A stretch of DNA of 64,000 nt from Bradyrhizobium sp. CCBAU 53351 (lineage in GTDB: Bacteria > Pseudomonadota > Alphaproteobacteria > Rhizobiales > Xanthobacteraceae): assembly GCF_015291745.1 (NCBI RefSeq), contig NZ_CP030059.1:3685501-3749500 (forward strand). Direction: 5' to 3'. The notes beneath the pieces are model-generated. The model saw nothing but the letters and a program-made list of their open reading frames with translations. It was not told where the DNA came from and did not search any database. A program made the translations under genes and the position numbers. Positions 24,195 through 32,342 of the stretch are shown here, piece by piece (the first letter of the stretch is position 1; the number at the start of each line of letters is the position of its first letter).

Positions 24195-26078
24195 ATGCGC
24201 GGTGTTTCCGTCAGGCCGTGGCCAGCCGTGGCCGCACTGCTGTGTCTCGGCCTGTTCGTCGCCATGAGCCTGCTGTCCTGGCGCGCGGAAGCGGGCGAGC
24301 GAAGCCGGCGCGGCGAGCTCAAGCGCGTGCTGGTGTTGCACTCTTTCGGCCGCGAGTTTCGGCCATGGAGCGAATATGCCCGCGACATCAAGAACGAGCT
24401 CGAGCGACAGTCGCTCTGGCCGCTCGACATCCAGGAGCACGCCCTGCTCACAGCGCGCTTCAACAATCCTGGTCCTGAGGCGCCATTCGTCGAATATCTG
24501 CACTCGCTGTACCAGGGCGCGACGCCCGACGTGGTGTTGAGCATCGGCGCGCCTGCCGCCCGTTTTGCGCAGAGATACCGTGCAAGACTGTTCCCAGATA
24601 CGCCGCTCATTCTCACCGCGGTCGAGAGTCGGCTGATTGATCGCGCAGGTCTCAGCTCCAACGATGTGGTCGTGGCAGTTCGCAACGATTTTATGGCGGC
24701 ATTCGAGAACATCCTGCAGCTTCTGCCGGGCACCAAGTCCGTTGCCGTCGTGGTGGGCGCCTCGCCACTCGAGAAGTTCTGGGTCGAGGAGGTCAAGCGG
24801 GAGCTGAAACCTCTCGACGGGCGAGTCGAGCTGGTCTGGTATTCGGATCTGTCATTCGAGGAGGTCCTGAGGCGCGCATCGAAGCTCCCGCCGGAGACCG
24901 TGCTGTTCTGGGGGCTGATGTCGGTCGATGCGGCCGGCGTCGTCCACGAGAGCGACATTGCCCTGCGCAGCCTTCATGCAGTCGCGAATGCTCCGATCTT
25001 CTCCTACCAGGAGCCTTTTTTCGGTGACGGTCCCGTCGGAGGACCGATGCATTTGATCGCGGAAACGACTTCAAGGACTGTTCGCGCCGCGATCGGCATC
25101 CTCGGCGGCGCCAAACCGGAGAGCGTCAACTATGAGCCTATCGGCTTCGCAGCGCCCCGATACGACTGGCGGGAATTGAAGCGCTGGGGCATCAGCGAGA
25201 GCCGTTTGCCTCCTGACAGCCAGATCCTGTTTCGCGAGCCGAACATCTGGGAGCGTTATCGCTGGGAGATGTTGATGATCGCTGCTGCGTTCCTCGTGCA
25301 GGGCGGTCTCATCAGCGGGCTGCTGCACGAGCGGCGGCGGCGGCGCCTTGCCGAGGTCGAATCGCGCCAGCGTCTCGCCGAGCTCGCTCACGCCAATCGC
25401 TATTCCGCCGTCGGCGAGTTGACCACGTCCATCGCCCACGAACTGAACCAACCACTCGGCTCCATCCTGACCAATGCCGAGACGGCAGAACTCATGCTGA
25501 GCGCCAAGGCGCCCGACATCAACGAGGTTCGTCAGATTCTCGCCGACATCAGGCGCGACGACCAACGGGCAAGCGAGGTGATCCGCCGGCTGCGCTCCAT
25601 CCTGAAAAGGACGCCGTTTGAAATCAAGGACACCGAGCTCAACGGTACCGTTCGCGAAGCGCTCGACCTTCTGAAGGCCGTTGCCGACGGACGCCGCGTC
25701 GCCTTGACCTACGCGCCTGTCCTGACCGATCTCCATGTCAAGGGCGATCCAGTCCAGCTTCAGCAGGTCATCCTCAATCTGGTCATCAACGCGATGGATG
25801 CGGTGTCGGATGCGGGCGCCGGAAGGCGGGAGATCAGCGTCTCGACCCTTCGGGCCGGCAATCAGGCTGAGATCAGGATCGCCGATACCGGACCCGGAAT
25901 AGCCCCGGCCGACCTCGCTCAGGTTTTCGATCCGTTTTTCACGACCAAGCCGCAAGGCATGGGAATGGGACTGGCGATCGTCAAAACCATCATCGAGGCC
26001 CATCACGGCGAAATTGTCGCGGCAAACCGCGCCGCTGGCGGCGCCTTGTTCACGATGCGGCTCCCGATCGCGGGCTGA
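24195..26078 (+). CDS. Orphan sensor histidine kinase with periplasmic substrate-binding-like sensor domain
   Basis: 627 residues: a signal/membrane anchor (about 10-32), a periplasmic region (about 40-340) that resembles ABC-type substrate-binding (ABC_sub_bind) folds (RVLVLHSFGREFRPWSEY, VVLSIGAPAARFAQRY), a membrane segment near 357-376, a short coil and a kinase core. H415 lies in IAHELNQPLGSI; the N box is NLVINAMDAV, the G boxes DTGPGI and GMGMGLAI. There is no PAS or receiver domain, and the HisKA-type core resembles FixL/DctB. The nearest response regulators are at 8958 and 9771, so a link is possible but unproved. It follows the HlyD gene by 104 bases. Confidence 0.88.
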   Translation: MRGVSVRPWPAVAALLCLGLFVAMSLLSWRAEAGERSRRGELKRVLVLHSFGREFRPWSEYARDIKNELERQSLWPLDIQEHALLTARFNNPGPEAPFVEYLHSLYQGATPDVVLSIGAPAARFAQRYRARLFPDTPLILTAVESRLIDRAGLSSNDVVVAVRNDFMAAFENILQLLPGTKSVAVVVGASPLEKFWVEEVKRELKPLDGRVELVWYSDLSFEEVLRRASKLPPETVLFWGLMSVDAAGVVHESDIALRSLHAVANAPIFSYQEPFFGDGPVGGPMHLIAETTSRTVRAAIGILGGAKPESVNYEPIGFAAPRYDWRELKRWGISESRLPPDSQILFREPNIWERYRWEMLMIAAAFLVQGGLISGLLHERRRRRLAEVESRQRLAELAHANRYSAVGELTTSIAHELNQPLGSILTNAETAELMLSAKAPDINEVRQILADIRRDDQRASEVIRRLRSILKRTPFEIKDTELNGTVREALDLLKAVADGRRVALTYAPVLTDLHVKGDPVQLQQVILNLVINAMDAVSDAGAGRREISVSTLRAGNQAEIRIADTGPGIAPADLAQVFDPFFTTKPQGMGMGLAIVKTIIEAHHGEIVAANRAAGGALFTMRLPIAG

Positions 26079-26091
26079 AGAGGCGATACCC

Positions 26092-26105
26092 TTGATCTTG
26101 ATCGA
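26092..26105. promoter_or_regulatory. Imperfect FixK-like site
   Basis: TTGA-TCTTGA-TCGA has one mismatch in the second arm. It lies about 160 bases upstream of the perfect box at 26259 and just after the kinase stop. It could be a second, weaker site or chance. Confidence 0.3.
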
Positions 26106-26258
26106 GCCTCCGGGGCGCCGCGGCCGTTTCTCCTCCGCGGTCGCGGAAATGACGATTACCCTGTTGGCGCAGCGTCGCGTGCCGGCCCATGATGGATGCC
26201 GAACTGATCGAATGAGGGTTTGGTCTTGCGCTGCAGCAGTCCCGTGGATCTCGTTTCG

Positions 26259-26272
26259 TTGATCTCGATCAA
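26259..26272. promoter_or_regulatory. FixK/Fnr-type box upstream of the DUF3300 operon
   Basis: TTGA-TCTCGA-TCAA, an exact match, extended by a base pair on each side (CG...CG). It ends 57 bases before the ATG at 26329, in line with the spacing of the other three boxes. Confidence 0.82.
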
Positions 26273-26328
26273 CGAACGCCTCCGATCCGGCTCGATCTTC
26301 CCCAGTTGGAAGTACGAAGGAGGGTGTG

Positions 26329-28014
26329 ATGTTTCGCTGCGGCAAGATCCTGATGGCGCTTGCGTTCACAATGGCGACCTCGTTCGCTGCAATGGCACAG
26401 ACCCCAACGACGCCTGCGGTCCCGACTCCGCAGGCGCAGCCGGCAAGTCCCGCGGCGCCGTCGGCCGAGCTTCTGAAACCCGAGCAGCTCGAGGCCCTTG
26501 TTGCGCCGATCGCGCTCTATCCGGATGAACTCCTCGCCAACGTTCTGGCCGCCTCGACCTATCCGCTCGAGGTGGTGCAGGCTGACCGCTGGCTGAAGGA
26601 GCGCAAGACCCTCAAGGGTGACGCACTGAAGGCGGAGGTGGACAAGCAGGCCTGGGACGACAGCGTCAAGGCGCTCGCCAGCACCGCCGACGTCCTGACC
26701 ATGATGAGCGACCAGCTCGACTGGACCAAGAAGCTCGGCGATGCCTTTCTCGCGCAGCAGCCCGATGTGATGGATGCGATCCAGCGCCTGCGCACCAAGG
26801 CCTATGACAACAAGAAGCTTGTCACCACCAAGCAGCAGAAGGTCAGCGTTCAGTCTCAGGAAGGCAAGCAGGTCGTCGTGATCCAGCAGGCCAATCCCGC
26901 GGAGATGTATGTGCCGTACTACGATCCGGCCACGGTCTATGGCGGCTGGCCCTATGCGGAATATCCGCCTTATTACTGGGGCTATCCGTCCTATATCGGC
27001 GCGGGTGTGGTCGCGGCGGGGCTTGCTTTCGGCACCGCATGGGCGATCGGGCGGTGGCGCAATTACTGGGGCGGCGGCTGCAACTGGGGCAATCGCAACG
27101 TTTACGTCAACCACCGCACCACCAACATCGGCAATGGTTGGCAGCACAATCCGGCGCATCGCGGCGGCGTCCGCTACAACAACAGCAACGTTCAGCAGCG
27201 TTTCGGCAACAGCAATTTGAAGGCCGGCGTGTCGGACCGCATGGATTTCCGCGGTCGTGATGGCAACCAGGTTTTGCGTCCCAATCAGGGCGCGGGAGAT
27301 CGGGCAGGCGACCGTGCCGGTGATCGTGCTGGTGATCGCGGTGACCGGGCAGGAGACCGCGCGGGAGATCGTGCGGGAGATCGTGCAGGCAACCGCGGTG
27401 ATCGGCCCGGCGCTGGTGATCGTGCCGGAGCCGCGGATCGCGCCAAGGGCGGCGGCGACCGCGCCAAGGCTGCCAACAAGGCCGGCGGCGATCGCGCAAA
27501 GGCTGCTAACCGCGCCGGCGGCGCTGCGGCCAATCGTGGCAGCGGCGGCAATCGTGGCGGTGCCATGAACGTCTCCTCCGGCCGCTCGGCAGCTGCAGCA
27601 TCCGCCCGTGGGCGGTCGAGCATGGCGAGCATGCCGCGCGGTGGCGGCGGCGGCCCGAGCTTTGCCGGCCGCGGCGGCGGTGGCGGAGCGGCGATGCGTG
27701 GAGGCGGTGGCGGGGGCGGCTTCCGTGGCGGTGGTGGCGGTGGTCGGCGCTCCGATATCGCGCTGAAGCACGACATCACGCTCCTCGGCCATCTCTCGAG
27801 CGGCATCGGCTACTATCGCTTCAGCTACATCGGTAGCGACAAGGCCTATGTCGGCGTCATGGCCCAGGAGGTCGAGCAGGTGATGCCTGCCGCGGTGAGG
27901 CGCGGCAGCGATGGCTATCTGCGGGTCCATTACGAAAAGCTGGGGCTGACATTCCGCACCTACCGCGACTGGCTCGCCGGCGGCGCGAAGGTCCCTGCGG
28001 AGGTGACGCCATGA
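26329..28014 (+). CDS. DUF3300 exported protein with GDRA repeats and a C-terminal S74-like chaperone domain
   Basis: 561 residues. A signal peptide (to about residue 22, AMAQ) is followed by the DUF3300 domain (about 45-240; LVAPIALYPDELLANVLAASTYP, then YPPYYWGYPSYIG). Next is a low-complexity arm of GDRA/AGDR repeats (about 320-405), then a Gly-rich region. The last 85 residues (from about 475) read SDIALKHDITLLG, YYRFSYIG and GVMAQEVEQVMPAAV. This is the form of a peptidase S74/endosialidase intramolecular chaperone, usually the tail of phage spikes and some trimeric surface proteins. ATG 26329 has AAGGAGGG five bases upstream. The protein likely sits in the periplasm or outer envelope; its job is unknown. 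Confidence 0.85.
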   Translation: MFRCGKILMALAFTMATSFAAMAQTPTTPAVPTPQAQPASPAAPSAELLKPEQLEALVAPIALYPDELLANVLAASTYPLEVVQADRWLKERKTLKGDALKAEVDKQAWDDSVKALASTADVLTMMSDQLDWTKKLGDAFLAQQPDVMDAIQRLRTKAYDNKKLVTTKQQKVSVQSQEGKQVVVIQQANPAEMYVPYYDPATVYGGWPYAEYPPYYWGYPSYIGAGVVAAGLAFGTAWAIGRWRNYWGGGCNWGNRNVYVNHRTTNIGNGWQHNPAHRGGVRYNNSNVQQRFGNSNLKAGVSDRMDFRGRDGNQVLRPNQGAGDRAGDRAGDRAGDRGDRAGDRAGDRAGDRAGNRGDRPGAGDRAGAADRAKGGGDRAKAANKAGGDRAKAANRAGGAAANRGSGGNRGGAMNVSSGRSAAAASARGRSSMASMPRGGGGGPSFAGRGGGGGAAMRGGGGGGGFRGGGGGGRRSDIALKHDITLLGHLSSGIGYYRFSYIGSDKAYVGVMAQEVEQVMPAAVRRGSDGYLRVHYEKLGLTFRTYRDWLAGGAKVPAEVTP

Positions 28015-28928
28015 CCGTCCTAGACACATTCCGTCGCGCAATGTTGCCGGGCATCATCACGCTGGTGTTGCTCGGCTCCGAGCTGCAGGCGCAGCAATCC
28101 TTCAAGACGCCGGAGGATGCGGCGGCTGCGCTCGCCGCCGCGGTCAAGAGCGGACCGGACGACATCTTGAAAGTGCTTGGGCGTGCCGCCGACGACATCG
28201 TCTCCTCTGGCGACGAGATCGCCGACAACGACATCCGAGCGCGCTTCACGTCGATGTATGATGCCAGGCACGCCATCAAGGCCGAAGGCAACAAGACCGC
28301 GACGTTGGTGCTGGGTCCGGATGACTTCCCGTTCCCCATTCCGCTGGTCAACACCAAGGCCGGCTGGGAATTCGACACCGACGAGGGACGCATCGAAGTG
28401 CTGCGCCGGCGTATCGGTCGCAACGAACTCGATGCGATCCAGACCGCGCTCGCCTTTGTCGACGCGCAGAATGAATATGCCGACAAGGACCGCGGCGAGG
28501 GCGCCGGCATCTATGCGCAGCGCATCGTCTCCTCGCCGGGCAAGAAGGACGGCCTGTTCTGGCGCGACGACAACGACCCGAGCCCACTCGGCGCGCTGGC
28601 GGCCGAGGCCTCGAAAGAGGGCTACCGCGCCGGCGATGTCGGACCTGCGCCCTATCACGGCTACTACTTCCGGATTCTCAAAGGGCAGGGCCGGGACGCT
28701 CCCGGCGGCGCGCTCAATTACGTCGTCAAGGGCAAGATGATCGGGGGCTTCGCCTTGATCGCCTGGCCTGCCGAATACGGCAATTCGGGCATCATGACCT
28801 TCCTGGTCAATCATGCGGGTACCGTCTACCAGAAGGATCTCGGCAAGCGCACGGCCTTCGTCGCCGAGCGTACCTCGCTGTTCGATCCTGATGAGACCTG
28901 GAAGAAGGTCGATGCCCCGGCAAAGTGA
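28011..28928 (+). CDS. DUF2950-family exported protein
   Basis: 305 residues with a signal peptide (cleavage near LQAQ, residue 25). The mature domain contains FKTPEDAAAALAAAVKSGPDD, a conserved DGLFWR segment, GPAPYHGYYFRILKGQG, and GGFALIAWPAEYGNSGIMTFLVN, all matching the DUF2950 pattern as I know it. DUF2950 genes commonly lie next to DUF3300 genes; here the start overlaps the DUF3300 stop (ATGA). The function is unknown. The two are likely a co-translated periplasmic unit. Confidence 0.88.
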   Translation: MTVLDTFRRAMLPGIITLVLLGSELQAQQSFKTPEDAAAALAAAVKSGPDDILKVLGRAADDIVSSGDEIADNDIRARFTSMYDARHAIKAEGNKTATLVLGPDDFPFPIPLVNTKAGWEFDTDEGRIEVLRRRIGRNELDAIQTALAFVDAQNEYADKDRGEGAGIYAQRIVSSPGKKDGLFWRDDNDPSPLGALAAEASKEGYRAGDVGPAPYHGYYFRILKGQGRDAPGGALNYVVKGKMIGGFALIAWPAEYGNSGIMTFLVNHAGTVYQKDLGKRTAFVAERTSLFDPDETWKKVDAPAK

Positions 28929-29376
28929 GGTGAGAGCTGCGCTTCTGTCGATCGCGCGTTGTCTTGTTGCGGGCGCGCTGCTCGCCTTTGCCGCGCCTGC
29001 CACCCCGTCGTTCGCCCAAGCAGCGGGGCAAGTGCGCGTCAAGATCGTGAAGGCTGGCCTGCTGATCGGAGGCGGCGCCGGCAACGGCGTTCTGACCTAT
29101 CGCGGCCGCAACTATCCATTCCGCGTAACGGGAGCGAGCCTCGGCATCACGGCAGGGGCAAGTGTCGCACGACTGCAGGGCTGGGCCTCCGGCATAAAGG
29201 ATGTGAGCGACTTCGCCGGCGTCTATAGCTCGGTCGGTGGTGGTGCGGCTGTTGTCGGGGGCATCAACGGCGCTCACCTGCGGAACGACAAAGGGGTGAC
29301 AATGATCCTGCAAGGAGGAAAGCTGGGCGCAGAATTCGCCGCCAATCTGAGCGCGATCATGATTTCCTTGAGGTGA
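28912..29376 (+). CDS. Small glycine-rich exported protein, paralogue B
   Basis: 154 residues with a signal peptide ending near SFAQA. It is a paralogue of the protein at 20466: LLIGGGAGNGVLTYRGRNYPF, SLGITAGASVA and a Gly-rich GGGAAVVGGINGA with a terminal LGAEFAANLSAIMISL. The ATG overlaps the DUF2950 frame by 17 bases; a GTG at 28930 is another possible start. Being last in the DUF3300-DUF2950 operon while its paralogue is last in the exchanger operon suggests both serve the same envelope response. Confidence 0.75.
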   Translation: MPRQSEVRAALLSIARCLVAGALLAFAAPATPSFAQAAGQVRVKIVKAGLLIGGGAGNGVLTYRGRNYPFRVTGASLGITAGASVARLQGWASGIKDVSDFAGVYSSVGGGAAVVGGINGAHLRNDKGVTMILQGGKLGAEFAANLSAIMISLR

Positions 29377-29392
29377 GGGAGTATTCGTCGTT

Positions 29393-29458
29393 ATGGCGGT
29401 ACGTGAGCTGCTGGAGAAGCATGCAGACGTAACGATGGGCTTCGCCCGGCCAGTGTAA
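29393..29458 (+). other. Short open frame resembling a transposase N-terminus
   Basis: A 21-codon frame encoding MAVRELLEKHADVTMGFARPV. ELLEKHAD-type starts are seen in some IS256/Mutator transposases, so it may be a remnant. It is too short to be sure and could be a chance frame. Confidence 0.2.
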
Positions 29459-29547
29459 TCCAGCCTCGTGCGCGCCGAAGAAACTCGCCGACGCTCAGTC
29501 GCAAGCGAAGACCGATACACAACGTCGAGGCCCGCAACGATCGCAAC

Positions 29548-29718
29548 ATGTTCGTCATCGCCGGGGCGCTCGGCGCGATTGGGGGCGCCTATGGCATAGC
29601 CACAAGCTCCGGCCCCTGGACTGCGACGCTGTTCGGAATTGCATATGGGCTTGCGGGCATCTTGATCGGAGTGCCACTCGCCGGTTTCCTGAACATCACG
29701 CGCCGGCTTTGGCATTAG
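29548..29718 (+). CDS. Small membrane protein (56 residues)
   Basis: MFVIAGALGAIGGAYGIATS begins a 56-residue frame with two hydrophobic glycine-rich helices separated by SGPWTATLFG and a basic end (ITRRLWH). Codon use looks like coding DNA. No clear ribosome site and no family recognised. It is convergent with the gene at 29760. Confidence 0.5.
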   Translation: MFVIAGALGAIGGAYGIATSSGPWTATLFGIAYGLAGILIGVPLAGFLNITRRLWH

Positions 29719-29759
29719 CTGCCGGCGACAAGCGCGGGGCTATTGCGGCGGGCCTTCGC

Positions 29760-30029
29760 CTAGTAGCGGTCGTAATACCGATGCCGGTGAGGGCGGTAAT
29801 AGCGTTCACCGTAGCCGTAAGGTGCGTAACGCGGTCGCGCGTAGGCGCCGGGGGCGTGATAGTCGTTCGGAAAGCAGCGACCATTCGAATAGTTGAAGTC
29901 GTAGCCGTGCGGACAAGAGCGGCCTCTTCCGGGGAATTGGACCAGTTGAACTTGAGCTTCCTGGGCAGGCGGGGCCGGCAATGGTCCAAGCGTAGCCAGC
30001 GACAAGATCACAGCTTGGATAAGCACCAT
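29760..30029 (-). CDS. Small exported tyrosine/arginine-rich protein
   Basis: 89 residues with a signal peptide (MVLIQAVILSLATL) and a tail rich in Tyr, Arg, His and Pro (RYAPYGYGERYYRPHRHR). A cysteine pair (SCPHGYD, GRCFPN) resembles small exported proteins common in Bradyrhizobium-type genomes. GGGAG lies 6 bases before ATG 30029; the longer frame to 30182 lacks a ribosome site. Function unknown. Confidence 0.7.
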   Translation of the reverse strand: MVLIQAVILSLATLGPLPAPPAQEAQVQLVQFPGRGRSCPHGYDFNYSNGRCFPNDYHAPGAYARPRYAPYGYGERYYRPHRHRYYDRY

Positions 30030-30149
30030 TTCTCTCCCTCTTGGTCGATCTCTAACGAAAGATAAGGGAGCGAGTTCCCGCGAGATTGCTTTTCGGAGCC
30101 AACGTACCGCCAATCTTTGACGTGGATACGCCTGGGTCTGATTGGGCGT

Positions 30150-32342
30150 ATGGGCGACATGAGCACGCGCCACTCCTCCCAAGCGATGGAACCCCTTGAG
30201 CGTTCAGCGCGTTTAGACGCGAACGCGAATTGCGAGGTCCACCTGCTTCAGAGCTCATCGACCCTGATCCCCGGCGATACCGTCTGGCGACGCTGCAAGA
30301 CGCGGCGCGTGGCGGTTTTGAACGACGCTGCCGCATACTTTGCCGCCCTGCGCGAGGCGCTGCTCGATGCGCAGGATCTCGTCTACATCGTCGGATGGGA
30401 CATCCATAGCGAGACGAATTTGGTCGGGGCCGCCGGGCGGGCGGATGACGGCTTGCCCGAGCAACTGGGTCCATTTCTGCGCGCGCTGGTGCATCGCCGG
30501 CCGGGCTTGCGGATCAACATTCTGGTCTGGGACTTCGTCTCGTTCTACGCCTCCGAAAGGGAGTGGAATTCCGCGGCGAAATTCACCGCCGATACCGATG
30601 GCCGAATCCAGTTTGTGCTGGATTCCACTCTTCCGTTCGGTTCAGCGCAGCACCAGAAGATTGTCTGCATCGACGGTTCACTGGCGTTCGTCGGCGGCCT
30701 CGATCTGACGATCCGTCGCTGGGACACCAGCGAGCATCGCGCCGATCTGCCGTTGCGCTGCGATCCGCAAGGCAAGCCATACCCGCCGTTTCATGATGTT
30801 CAATGCCTGGTCGACGGCGATGCCGCCGCCTCACTGTTCGAACTCGTAGAGGCGCGCTGGCGCGCGGCAGGCCAACTGACGCACGAGCGGCAACCGACAA
30901 AGCGTGCGCGCTGGCCGGCGCATGTGCCGGTCGAGGCCGAGCACATGCCCGTGGGCATCGCCAGGACCGACGTCGTGTGCCCCATCGATTCGACCATCAG
31001 GGAGGTCGAGCGTTCGCTGATCGCAGCGATCCGGTCCGCGACGAGCTTCATCTACATCGAAAATCAGTTCACCAGCGCCACCAGGATGGCTCAGGAATTG
31101 GCCGCGCAGATGCAGCGCGTGCCGGCGCTGCGGGTCTTGGTCGTTGCGCCGAAACTGCATTCCTCGTGGCTGGAATCCCAGGCCATGCAGAACGGCCGCG
31201 GCGCCTTCATCGCCTGTTTCAGCGAGGCCGGAGTCGCCGATCGTATCCGCTTCGTCTACCCCGTCTCGCGCGATGGGGAGACGGAAGCGGCCGTCATGGT
31301 GCACAGCAAGCTCATGATCGTTGACGACAGGATCTTGCGCATCGGATCGGCCAATCTCAACAACCGGTCGATGGGGGCCGATAGCGAATGTGACCTGATC
31401 TTTGAAGCCGCGTCCGATGAGCATCGGGATTTCGTCGTACCGGTTCGCCATCGCCTGATCGCGCATTTCTGCGGCGTCGACGAACACACCATCGTGCAAA
31501 ACGACGCTCGTCTCTTTGACTTCCTGGACGAGGTAACGACGGCCGATGGGGCGAAGACGCTGCGGGAAGTGGAAGCCTCGGTCCTGACCAGCACGCTGGC
31601 CACGATGGTTCAGCCGGTGGCGGATCCCGAGCGACCCCTTCACCTCGAGCGGGCGGCCTCTCGGATGTGGAGCACCAAGACCATCATCGGGATCGTCTCG
31701 ATCGCCGTGGCGCTTTTTGGCCTCGCTATGGCGTGGTCGTACACGTCCTTGAGCGGCTTCGCCGACACGGGACGCATCTCGAATTTGCTGTCCGGCTATT
31801 CGCAGTCGGTCTGGGGGCCTCCACTTGCGGTCGTGGCTTTTGTCGTCGGCGGCCTGGTGGTGTTTCCGGTGCTCGTGCTCATTGCGGCCACGGCGGCCGC
31901 GCTTGGGCCATGGCTGGGCTTCGTCACGGCGATCGCCGGAGTCTTGCTTAGCGCCTTCATCCTGTTCGTGATCGGACGGGCACTCGGACGACAGCGGCTC
32001 CAGCAATTGCTCGGACGGCGTGCGGCGCGCATCCAGGACCGCGTCGTCGGCAAGGGCATCCTGGCTGTCGTCGTGATCCGGATGATTCCCATCGCACCGT
32101 TCTCGGTGGTGAATGTCGTGGCCGGTGCGAGCACGCTGCCTCTGCGTGACTTCCTGGTCGGCACCCTGCTGGGCATGACCCCTGGCATCCTTGCCATGGC
32201 GGTTCTCGGGGCGCAGATCGCGGATGTGGCCCGCAATGCGTCCTGGAGCAGCATGTTGCTGCTCGTGCTGGCGTTCCTGGGCTGGCTCGGCATCTGCGCC
32301 GGCGCGCAATTCGTCGCGGCCTGGCTCGCCGGGAGGCGCTGA
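30150..32342 (+). CDS. Phospholipase D/cardiolipin-synthase-like enzyme fused to a VTT (DedA/SNARE-associated) membrane domain
   Basis: About 730 residues. Two HKD motifs define the phospholipase D superfamily: HQKIVCIDG with H168, and HSKLMIVDD with H385. They fall in a soluble N-terminal two-thirds. From about residue 510 the chain turns into a multi-helix membrane domain with the VTT/SNARE-associated Golgi pattern (FVVGGLVVFPVLVLIAATAAALGP, IRMIPIAPFSVVNVVAGAS). This is a known fusion type, likely acting on membrane phospholipids. The start is uncertain (30150, 30159 or 30186; TTG at 30117). Its stop overlaps the next gene by TGATG. No FixK box is seen upstream. Confidence 0.9.
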   Translation: MGDMSTRHSSQAMEPLERSARLDANANCEVHLLQSSSTLIPGDTVWRRCKTRRVAVLNDAAAYFAALREALLDAQDLVYIVGWDIHSETNLVGAAGRADDGLPEQLGPFLRALVHRRPGLRINILVWDFVSFYASEREWNSAAKFTADTDGRIQFVLDSTLPFGSAQHQKIVCIDGSLAFVGGLDLTIRRWDTSEHRADLPLRCDPQGKPYPPFHDVQCLVDGDAAASLFELVEARWRAAGQLTHERQPTKRARWPAHVPVEAEHMPVGIARTDVVCPIDSTIREVERSLIAAIRSATSFIYIENQFTSATRMAQELAAQMQRVPALRVLVVAPKLHSSWLESQAMQNGRGAFIACFSEAGVADRIRFVYPVSRDGETEAAVMVHSKLMIVDDRILRIGSANLNNRSMGADSECDLIFEAASDEHRDFVVPVRHRLIAHFCGVDEHTIVQNDARLFDFLDEVTTADGAKTLREVEASVLTSTLATMVQPVADPERPLHLERAASRMWSTKTIIGIVSIAVALFGLAMAWSYTSLSGFADTGRISNLLSGYSQSVWGPPLAVVAFVVGGLVVFPVLVLIAATAAALGPWLGFVTAIAGVLLSAFILFVIGRALGRQRLQQLLGRRAARIQDRVVGKGILAVVVIRMIPIAPFSVVNVVAGASTLPLRDFLVGTLLGMTPGILAMAVLGAQIADVARNASWSSMLLLVLAFLGWLGICAGAQFVAAWLAGRR

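Noticed and set aside
27297..27430. Short tandem repeats that could suggest a CRISPR-like array
   Set aside because: They are in-frame AGDR/GDRA codons in the DUF3300 gene, with no unique spacers.
26269..28041. 590-codon minus-strand frame over the DUF3300 gene
   Set aside because: Repetitive composition mirrors the GDRA and Gly-rich coding of the plus strand; no independent features.
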